Below, one piece after another: positions 58,038 through 64,000 of a DNA stretch of 64,000 nt. Under the pieces are notes generated by a model that searched no databases, had not been told where the DNA came from, and saw only the letters and a program-made list of their open reading frames with translations. The position numbers were made by a program, and so were the translations under genes. Within the stretch, counting starts at the first letter, position 1; each line of letters opens with the position of its first letter. Origin of the DNA: Agathobaculum sp. NTUH-O15-33 (GTDB lineage: Bacteria > Bacillota > Clostridia > Oscillospirales > Butyricicoccaceae); the NCBI RefSeq assembly GCF_033193315.1, contig NZ_CP136187.1, forward strand, positions 3,479,501-3,543,500. The letters are read 5' to 3'.

Positions 58038-59150
58038 TTATATCAATTCCATGATATTGCTGCACGTCAGGCCGAACGCTTCGGCGGCGCCGGGGCAGGT
58101 GCAGCGGCCCTTAAAGCAGTTAACGCCGTTTGCAAGCCCGGCGTCGTCGCGGACCGCCTGCGCAAAGCCCTTGGTGGCGAGCGCCAGACCGTGTCCGAGC
58201 GTGGTGTTCGTCAGCGCGATGGTCGAGGTGCGGCTTACCGCGCCCGGCATATTGGCCACGCAGTAATGCACCACGCCGTCCACCGTGAACACGGGGTCCT
58301 GATGGGTGGTGGGGTGCGTGGTCTCGATACAGCCGCCCTGATCGACCGCAACATCGACGATGACCGCGCCCGGCTTCATGCGCTTTAGATCCTCGCGCAG
58401 CACCAGCTTGGGCGTGCGGCGGCCCGGCAGCAGCACCGCGCCGATCACCAGATCGGCCTTCTCGATCGAAGCGAGGATATTGGCGCGGCTGCTGTACAGC
58501 GTCTGCACGCGGCCGCTGAACTGATCGTCCAGCTCGGCCAGACGCGCCGCGCTGACGTCCATAATGGTGACGTTCGCGCCCATGCCGGTGGCGATCTTGC
58601 AGGCGTTGGTGCCAACGCCGCCGCCGCCGATGATGACGACCTCCGCCTTTTGCACGCCCGGCACGCCGGAAAGCAGGATGCCCCGCCCGCCGAACGGCGT
58701 TTCCAGATACTTCGCGCCTTCCTGCACCGCCATGCGGCCCGCGATCTCGCTCATCGGAATCAGGCACGGCAGGCCGCCGCGCGCATCCGTGATGGTCTCG
58801 TAGGCGACCGCCGTTGTGCCCGCCTTCAGCAGCGCGTCGGTCAGCGGCCGGTCAGCGGCCAGATGCAGATATGTATAAAGAAGCTGCCCTTCCCTTAAAT
58901 ACCGGTATTCGCTTTCGATCGGCTCCTTGACCTTGACGATCATGCCGGCTTCGTGCCAAACGGCGGCGGCGTCCGCGCGGAACGAAGCGCCCGCCCGCTC
59001 ATATTCCTCATCCGTATAGCCCGAGCCAAGGCCCGCGCCGCGCTCCGCCACCACCGAGTGGCCGGCCTCCACATAGGCCCTGACGCAGTCCGGCGTCATG
59101 CCCACGCGAAATTCGTTGTTCTTGATTTCTTTGACCAATCCAATAATCAT
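58038..59150 (-). CDS. ald: Alanine dehydrogenase
   Basis: A 370-residue NAD-dependent enzyme interconverting alanine and pyruvate plus ammonia. It begins [19 protein letters not shown] (substrate-binding Arg and Lys region) and has [20 protein letters not shown] (Rossmann motif) and [17 protein letters not shown]. The length matches the family. ATG 59150 is the natural N-terminus; the in-frame extension adds unrelated residues. It is monocistronic with a strong terminator, between the surface protein and the PTS operon. Confidence 0.96.
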   Translation of the reverse strand: MIIGLVKEIKNNEFRVGMTPDCVRAYVEAGHSVVAERGAGLGSGYTDEEYERAGASFRADAAAVWHEAGMIVKVKEPIESEYRYLREGQLLYTYLHLAADRPLTDALLKAGTTAVAYETITDARGGLPCLIPMSEIAGRMAVQEGAKYLETPFGGRGILLSGVPGVQKAEVVIIGGGGVGTNACKIATGMGANVTIMDVSAARLAELDDQFSGRVQTLYSSRANILASIEKADLVIGAVLLPGRRTPKLVLREDLKRMKPGAVIVDVAVDQGGCIETTHPTTHQDPVFTVDGVVHYCVANMPGAVSRTSTIALTNTTLGHGLALATKGFAQAVRDDAGLANGVNCFKGRCTCPGAAEAFGLTCSNIMELI

Positions 59151-59236
59151 TGTGTTCCCATCCTTTCCAGTCTTCTCATGCCGGGAAAGTTCCCTACCCT
59201 TATATCCTCCGCGCATACGGCCCTCTTGTCAAGCTT

Positions 59237-59280
59237 TTTTTGTAAAAAAAGCGGCGGGCGGACCAATTCGGCCCACCCGT
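59237..59280 (-). terminator. Terminator of the PTS operon (after the HPr gene)
   Basis: CGGGCGGACC (59255-59264) and GGCCCACCCG (59270-59279) pair at eight of ten positions. On the minus strand the stem is followed by a seven-T run after five bases. Confidence 0.65.
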
Positions 59281-59295
59281 CGGTGTATGCATGAA

Positions 59296-59553
59296 TTATA
59301 GGTTTTCCTTCAAAAACGCTTCCAGCGTTTGCGCGGCCTCTGCTTCGTTATCGCCCTCCAGCGTAAAGACGATCTCATCGCCGCCCTTGACGGAAAGCCC
59401 CATAACGGCGAACATTTTAGCCGCGTCCGCTGTTTTTTCACCCTTGGCAAGCATCACCTTGCAATCAAGCTCCTTGGCCTTTTTGACCAGCATGCCCGCC
59501 GGGCGCGCGTGCAGCCCCAGCGGATCGGTCACGGTATAGCGTAGCGTTGTCAT
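59296..59553 (-). CDS. HPr-family phosphocarrier protein lacking the regulatory serine
   Basis: An 85-residue HPr protein. The phospho-acceptor His is intact in LGLHARPAGMLV. Aligned without gaps to Bacillus HPr, the position of regulatory Ser46 is Lys (segment TADAAKMFAVMG), so HPr-kinase control through that serine is not expected. ATG 59553 is 7 bp after GGAGG; the first ATG (59559) is too close to it. It starts 2 bp after the HAD-cupin stop and is the last gene of the sorbitol-type PTS operon, suggesting a dedicated phosphate carrier for that system. Confidence 0.92.
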   Translation of the reverse strand: MTTLRYTVTDPLGLHARPAGMLVKKAKELDCKVMLAKGEKTADAAKMFAVMGLSVKGGDEIVFTLEGDNEAEAAQTLEAFLKENL

Positions 59554-59555
59554 AT

Positions 59556-60884
59556 TCATTCCTCCTGTTGTAATGCGTCCTGCTGCGCCTGCTGTTCTGG
59601 CGACCACGCGGCCTCCCAGTCCGCGCACCACTGCTGGAGCGGCTCCGCCATGCGGATGGTCACCTTGTCGTTCAGACCGGGCACCTTGGCAAAAAGCAGC
59701 CGGCAGCCTTCCCGGCACTTTTGCACATATGGCGTGTCCTGCCGGAGGATGTAAAAATCCCCGGCGGAGAAATGGTACTCGGTTCCGTCCGACAGATCGA
59801 TATACTTGGTTTCGCCGGACAGCAGGTAGCAGTATTCACTTGTGATCGTGTGGTAATGCGCTTGTTCCCAGTGGTAATGGTCGTAATCGCTGATGCCGAT
59901 CTCCACGTTTTTATCGAGTAGGAAATTCAGGTGCTGGGGCAGCCGCAGATCGCCCGCCAGATACTGTCTGGTGCTGAATTCGAGCGAAGCCTCGATCTCC
60001 TCCGCGCGCAAAATCTCGATACGGCCGGAGAACCGGCTGGGCTGCTCGCCGAGCAGCAGGGTTTCCAGCGCCCACGCCACGCCGTCTTTTTGGTTGCTGG
60101 GCGCGATATAGTTCGCCTTGGCCTTGAGCGCGTCGCAGGCGTTTCCCATTGCCACGCGGGTGACCGCTTCATCGAACATGCCAAGGTCGTTTTCGCTGTC
60201 GCCGATGACCATGATCTCTTCCGGGGCAAGGCCCATGGCTTCGCGCACGGCGCGCACCGCGCGGCGCTTGTCCGCCCCTTCCGGGATGACCTCGATATAG
60301 TGCTCGCCCGAGGACAGCGTGACCACGCCTTCGATCGCGTTCAGGGCGACGCGCAGAAACGGGATCTGCGACACATCCCCCACGCTGACGAAAAACTTGT
60401 TCACCTTCAGCCGGTGCGCGGAGAGATAGGCGCGCAGATCGGCAACGGTCTTTTGCGTGCCGGAAAAGAAACGGACATGCTCTTCATCCATCCCGCAGGA
60501 GCATATCAGCCCCGCGCGGTCCTCCTGACAGTAGGCGCGGTTGCCCGCGTACGCCTGAAAGAATACCTTTTCGCGCATAAGACGCTCTAAGATGAACGAG
60601 ACCGCCTTGTCGCTCATATACGCCTCGTACAGCAAGTGGCCGGTGCGGTAATCATCATATACCGCGAGGCCGTTCATGGCGATCATATAGCCGTCCGCCT
60701 CGATGGCGCGCATGGCGAAATCCGCCTCATAGGCCAGCCGTCCGGTCGCGACGACCGGGATAACGCCCGACGCGCGCAGCTTATCGAACGCCGCCACCGT
60801 GCGGGGCGTTACCGTATCGACGCCCTGCAACAGCGTGCCGTCCAGATCGACGAACACCGCCCGGATCGCCTGCTTTTCGTTCAT
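59556..60884 (-). CDS. HAD-superfamily phosphatase (Cof type) fused to a cupin domain
   Basis: A 442-residue fusion. The N-terminal 275 residues are a Cof-like HAD phosphatase: VFVDLDGTLLQG (nucleophile Asp), a C2 cap, and GDSENDLGMFD for magnesium. Residues about 295-410 form a cupin with metal-ligand-like DYDHYHWEQAHYHTITSEYC and YHFSAGDFYILRQDTPYV. ATG 60884 has a weak AAAGGCGG upstream; an alternative is seven codons earlier. It is co-transcribed with sorbitol PTS genes. Dephosphorylation of a sugar phosphate, with the cupin as sugar isomerase or sensor, is inferred. Confidence 0.85.
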   Translation of the reverse strand: MNEKQAIRAVFVDLDGTLLQGVDTVTPRTVAAFDKLRASGVIPVVATGRLAYEADFAMRAIEADGYMIAMNGLAVYDDYRTGHLLYEAYMSDKAVSFILERLMREKVFFQAYAGNRAYCQEDRAGLICSCGMDEEHVRFFSGTQKTVADLRAYLSAHRLKVNKFFVSVGDVSQIPFLRVALNAIEGVVTLSSGEHYIEVIPEGADKRRAVRAVREAMGLAPEEIMVIGDSENDLGMFDEAVTRVAMGNACDALKAKANYIAPSNQKDGVAWALETLLLGEQPSRFSGRIEILRAEEIEASLEFSTRQYLAGDLRLPQHLNFLLDKNVEIGISDYDHYHWEQAHYHTITSEYCYLLSGETKYIDLSDGTEYHFSAGDFYILRQDTPYVQKCREGCRLLFAKVPGLNDKVTIRMAEPLQQWCADWEAAWSPEQQAQQDALQQEE

Positions 60885-61001
60885 GCAAAAACCGCCGCCT
60901 TTCATATCGATAGGGCGCGGGGCCGCGCCGGGCAAAGCGCACCCGGCCGCGGCCCCGCAGAGAGAGTGGAAATTGATGTGTGGGCAAAACTAGAAAGGGA
61001 T

Positions 61002-62294
61002 TTAGAATGTCATGGCATCCTGTTCCTTGCGGAGCTTATAGATGAGGGTGGAGGTGTCCAGCTCGAGCATGTCGAGCGTGAGCAGCTGGCCCTTCTTGGC
61101 GTCCTTGAGCATCTTGGCGCCCTTGGTCACAAGGCCGTAAGGCACATAGCCCTTGGCGTCGGATTCTTCCTTGGTCGCGATCGAGCCATAGGTGGTGTAA
61201 CCGCCGATGCCGTCGATCGTCTGGCCCGCCTTCAGATCGGTCTTGGCGACCGTAATGCACTCGGATACCAGACCGGCCTTGGGCACGATGGTGGTCTCGC
61301 CGTCGATCACGCACTTGGCAACGGTCAGCGGGGTCTCGAGGTTGCACAGGTGGTACGGGCGGTACAGCGTCCACAGCGGGCCGGGGCCCATGGAGTGGTA
61401 CTGCATCTGGTAAGCGATCTCTTCATTGTCGGTGGAGATGGTGACGAACACGCCGGGGGCGATACCGTTGACAAACTCAACGACGCCGTGCTTGTTCAGG
61501 ATGCCGCCGTCTTCCTTGAGGCGGTACATATCGTTCAGGCCCTTCACGTCGCACGCAATGCCGTGGCCGCCGATCACATCGGGTACCAGACCGGTCGCGT
61601 TGGACATGGCGGTCATTTCCACCATGGTCTTGGTGCCGTCCTTGAACGCGCAGAGCATCTTGGGGCTCATCTTGCGGCGGGTGGCCTCTTCCAGCACGGT
61701 ATCCGGGTTGCAGTCGCGGGCCAGACGGTTGTTCTTGCCCTTGCCCATGACCTTAACGTCCATGCCCATGGCCTTGGCGAAGCAGTACAGCTCCATAACG
61801 GCGCCCGGCTCGTCGCCGGCGGAACCGGTATACAGCACGCCGTTGTCCTCGGCCAGTTTTTTCAGGTAAGGCCCAATGACAACGTCGGTCTCAACGTTAA
61901 GCATGACCACGTGCTTGCCGTTCTTGATCGACTCGGTCGCCACGCGGGCGCCGACGTCGGGCACGCCGGTCGCGTCGATCGCGCACTCGACCAGATTGGC
62001 CTGCGAAATGAAGTTTGCGTCCTCACAGGCAATATACTTGCCGGCTTCCATATAGCGGTTGGCCTCTTCGATGGTCTTGGCTACCACGATGTCGCTGTCG
62101 TCCACGCCGGCATACTTAAACGCGTTTACCGCGTTCTGTACCTGAATATCGGATACGATCGCCGGGGTGATGCCGTGCATCAGCACCATCTGGGTGACCA
62201 TGCCGCGGCCCATCTGGCCTGCGCCGACAATACCGGTGCGGATCGTTTTGCCTTCCTGCTCACGCTTGATGAGTTTGTTGTTCATGTTAAGCAT
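61002..62294 (-). CDS. NAD(P)-binding oxidoreductase with SAF domain (homoserine-dehydrogenase-like)
   Basis: A 430-residue protein. It has an N-terminal Rossmann domain (GIVGAGQMGRGMVTQM), a middle catalytic region (VLYTGSAGDEPGAVMELYCF) and a C-terminal SAF-like domain (about 345-415; SECITVAKTDLKAGQTIDGI). Such proteins accompany sugar-acid and sorbitol-type PTS genes in Clostridia and are often annotated only as NAD(P)H-dependent oxidoreductases. ATG 62294 follows GGAGG. It lies between the PTS IIA gene (151-bp gap) and the HAD-cupin gene and may oxidise the phosphorylated polyol in place of a classical SDR-type sorbitol-6-phosphate dehydrogenase. Confidence 0.82.
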   Translation of the reverse strand: MLNMNNKLIKREQEGKTIRTGIVGAGQMGRGMVTQMVLMHGITPAIVSDIQVQNAVNAFKYAGVDDSDIVVAKTIEEANRYMEAGKYIACEDANFISQANLVECAIDATGVPDVGARVATESIKNGKHVVMLNVETDVVIGPYLKKLAEDNGVLYTGSAGDEPGAVMELYCFAKAMGMDVKVMGKGKNNRLARDCNPDTVLEEATRRKMSPKMLCAFKDGTKTMVEMTAMSNATGLVPDVIGGHGIACDVKGLNDMYRLKEDGGILNKHGVVEFVNGIAPGVFVTISTDNEEIAYQMQYHSMGPGPLWTLYRPYHLCNLETPLTVAKCVIDGETTIVPKAGLVSECITVAKTDLKAGQTIDGIGGYTTYGSIATKEESDAKGYVPYGLVTKGAKMLKDAKKGQLLTLDMLELDTSTLIYKLRKEQDAMTF

Positions 62295-62445
62295 AGTTTT
62301 TTCCTCCATTTATGTAATTAAATAGCTTTCGTTGGTGAAAAAAGCCGTACTCCCCTACTGGCGGCGCGGCAAAACGCGCCGTCACAAGCGAATCAGGCTA
62401 TTTTCTTTTTACCGGTACGTCTTTTGGAGGCGTGCCGCAGTGGGA

Positions 62446-62814
62446 TCAATAGATCTCGATGGTACCGCCGACCGCAAGATCGGCCGCCGTGAGCTTTTCG
62501 CCCTCCAGCATGATGCAGCCGGGGCGCTCGGGCTCCGCCCCGCCCTTAAAGCTGAGCGTGCAGTGGCCCAGCGCGCGCAGGGTCTCCTTGGCTTCGTCGC
62601 CTACCGCGGTCACATCGTACACCTTGCCACAGATCATCAGGGTATCGCCGGGCGCGGGATCGGTGTGCAATTCGGCCTCCGTATGCAGAACGGCGATCTC
62701 GGCCAGCTCTTCGGGAGCGTTTTCGTTAAAGAGAATGAGGAAGTTGCACTCTTCGTCTTCGAGAAAGCCGAGCGCGTCCGGTCCCCAACCGGTGATGGTG
62801 GAACAGTACTTCAT
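62446..62814 (-). CDS. srlB: PTS glucitol/sorbitol-type IIA component
   Basis: A 122-residue IIA(Gut) protein. It aligns along its whole length with E. coli SrlB: TITGWGPDALGFLED, VLHTEAELHTDPAPGD (putative phospho-His region), GKVYDVTAVGDEAKETLRAL and GHCTLSFKGG. It passes phosphate from HPr to the IIB domain of SrlE. It lies 57 bp after srlE in the same direction. Confidence 0.94.
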   Translation of the reverse strand: MKYCSTITGWGPDALGFLEDEECNFLILFNENAPEELAEIAVLHTEAELHTDPAPGDTLMICGKVYDVTAVGDEAKETLRALGHCTLSFKGGAEPERPGCIMLEGEKLTAADLAVGGTIEIY

Positions 62815-62871
62815 GCGGATTGCCTCCTTCGTAATGATGCGCCGCGGCGCGGCTGAATGATAAGGAAATTG

Positions 62872-63888
62872 TTATGCGGCGTACAAGCCGATGCTGAATA
62901 CGAACGCGATGATAACGGACAGCGGGCCGGTGATGACGCGGGAGTACAGAACGGCGGGCACGCCAAGTTCGATGGTCTCTTCATCCGCTTCGCCGAGGGA
63001 CAGGCCCACCGGTACGAAGTCGCCGCCGACCTGCGCGTTGATCGCGAACAGTGCGGGCAGGGCGAACTGCGCCGGGATATTGCCAAGGCCGATCTCCGCG
63101 CCGAGCAGCGTGCCGACGACCTGCGCGATGACCGCGCCGGGGCCAAGCACCGGGCTGAGGAAGGGCAGCGCGCAGATCAGCGAGATCACGAGCATGCCGG
63201 GCAGTGTGGAGCACAGGGGCGAAATGGTGTTGGCGATCACATCGCCCAGACCGGAGGCCTGAATGATGCCGAGCAGCATCGAGGTGAAGGCCATGAACGG
63301 CAGGATGTTGCGAATGACCATATCGATCGAATCGCGGCCCGCCTGAAACAGCTTGCCGACCACCTTGCCGACGCCGATGCCGATCCGGGTGATGATGCCG
63401 GGCTTCTTCTGCTCGCGCATCGCGGCGATCTCAGCCTTGGCCTGATCCTTGCTCTTGGGCTCGCTGACCTTGGGCGCGGCGGGAGCGGCGGGGGCAGCCG
63501 AGGAAGCGGCCGCGACCGCGCCTTCGTCCGCGTAGCTGATGTCGGTTTCCTTTACATCGGACACATACAGGTCCTCGGTGATAAACTTGGCCAGAGGGCC
63601 GGTCGCGCCGGAGGGCATGAGGTTGACAGTCAGGATTTTTTTCTTAGGGTAAACGCCGCAGCGCGCGGTGCCGCCGCAGTCGATGACCGCGATCAGGACC
63701 TCGTCGTCGGGCGCGCCGCCCTTGAAGCCGTCCACAACGGTGCCGCCGGTCATTTCAGCCAGCTTGATCGCAACCGGGTGGATACCGCCGATGGTCAGGC
63801 ACAGGATCTTATTTTTCTTCTCGGTGGGCACCGCCGTGATCGGGCCGCCCCAGCCGCCTTGTCCGTGACGAATCGTTACAGCTTTCAT
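62872..63888 (-). CDS. srlE: PTS glucitol/sorbitol-type IIBC component
   Basis: A 338-residue protein matching SrlE. The N-terminal IIB domain contains [20 protein letters not shown] and [18 protein letters not shown] (phospho-Cys region). After an Ala/Pro linker, the C-terminal membrane domain has [40 protein letters not shown] and [20 protein letters not shown]. The start overlaps the srlA stop (TAATG). With SrlA and SrlB it imports and phosphorylates a hexitol. Confidence 0.96.
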   Translation of the reverse strand: MKAVTIRHGQGGWGGPITAVPTEKKNKILCLTIGGIHPVAIKLAEMTGGTVVDGFKGGAPDDEVLIAVIDCGGTARCGVYPKKKILTVNLMPSGATGPLAKFITEDLYVSDVKETDISYADEGAVAAASSAAPAAPAAPKVSEPKSKDQAKAEIAAMREQKKPGIITRIGIGVGKVVGKLFQAGRDSIDMVIRNILPFMAFTSMLLGIIQASGLGDVIANTISPLCSTLPGMLVISLICALPFLSPVLGPGAVIAQVVGTLLGAEIGLGNIPAQFALPALFAINAQVGGDFVPVGLSLGEADEETIELGVPAVLYSRVITGPLSVIIAFVFSIGLYAA

Positions 63889-64000
63889 TAGTTGTCACCT
63901 CCGCGTCCGGCCTTTTTGATCATGTTCAGGTAAATCTTCTCCGTCAGGATGCCGCGAATCAAAATGACGATCACGCCCACGATGAAATAGCGCACAGCCA
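63888..64000 (-). CDS. srlA: PTS glucitol/sorbitol-type IIC component, C-terminal end (cut by window edge)
   Basis: Only the last 36 codons are present. They encode the end of a membrane segment and a short cytoplasmic tail ([20 protein letters not shown], ending KKAGRGGDN). This agrees with the C-terminus of the sorbitol IIC subunit, and its TAATG overlap with srlE is the normal srlA-srlE arrangement. The assignment rests mostly on context. Confidence 0.8.
   Translation of the reverse strand, partial: AVRYFIVGVIVILIRGILTEKIYLNMIKKAGRGGDN

Noticed and set aside
60636-62321. A 561-codon plus-strand open frame opposite the HAD-cupin and SAF-oxidoreductase genes
   Set aside because: The His/Asp/Val-rich composition is typical of antisense frames in GC-rich DNA; the minus-strand genes explain the interval.
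1-64000. tRNA, rRNA, transposase, integrase or phage genes
   Set aside because: None could be recognised on either strand; the repeats are non-coding and the GH25 gene has no phage neighbours.

Overview
The window looks like a chromosomal segment of an anaerobic, GC-rich Clostridia bacterium. An Oscillospirales-type gut organism is the best guess, inferred from a complete Rnf locus, class II GalT, a YesM/YesN-type two-component system, Mini-III, SLH-domain surface proteins and a sorbitol PTS, with many short palindromic elements between operons. No rRNA, tRNA, CRISPR array, phage or transposase gene was seen. Most genes lie on the minus strand.

Region 1 (1-18003, minus) is a long catabolic operon. 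It has a strong promoter at 16601-16629 and is preceded by a ROK-family regulator gene. From the promoter the genes are glutamate dehydrogenase, aldehyde dehydrogenase, a sugar isomerase, a B12-binding mutase-like protein, a class II aldolase, a zinc polyol dehydrogenase, an FGGY kinase, a class III aminotransferase, a ribose-type ABC importer (binding protein, ATPase, two permeases), a second sugar isomerase and an SDR cut by the window edge. The mix of sugar or polyol enzymes, nitrogen-handling enzymes and a cobalamin enzyme fits no catabolic pathway I recognise. It is the best candidate for an undescribed system here. A 19-bp site is repeated in front of gdhA and the aldehyde dehydrogenase gene.

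Region 2 (18160-24343) holds independent genes: an SGNH hydrolase, a zinc-ribbon protein, a diguanylate cyclase, a TetR plus antiporter operon with an evident operator, and a lipoprotein. A 290-bp cluster of six hairpins lies at 18871-19160.

Region 3 (24732-31434, plus) is a galactose locus: a LacI-family regulator followed by galK-galE-galT-galM (Leloir pathway plus mutarotase). Region 4 (31433-37758, minus) holds an AraC/GyrI-like regulator, a MATE exporter, a MarR-flavodoxin-flavodoxin operon, a GH25 lysozyme, an alpha/alpha-toroid protein with a probable frameshift, and an XRE regulator. Inverted copies of a 250-300-bp MITE-like element lie about 12 kb apart (25923-26226 and 38257-38510) and bracket these genes.

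Region 5 (38656-47018, minus) is a galactose/glucose ABC importer (mglBAC) preceded by a response regulator, a sensor kinase and a second sugar-binding lipoprotein in an overlapping triplet, apparently a three-component sugar sensor. A short motif is shared by the lacI, galK and mglB promoter regions and suggests one galactose regulon.

Region 6 (47074-53740, minus) has an XRE regulator with a small membrane protein, then rnfCDGEAB-mrnC. rnfG carries a frameshift that removes its flavin-attachment motif from the main frame. Region 7 (53897-57908) is a 1279-residue secreted discoidin/GH20-like/LamG/SLH protein whose GH20 catalytic dyad appears missing. Region 8 (58001-64000, minus) has alanine dehydrogenase and a glucitol/sorbitol-type PTS operon (srlA-srlE-srlB) followed by a SAF-domain oxidoreductase, a HAD-cupin fusion and an HPr without the regulatory serine.
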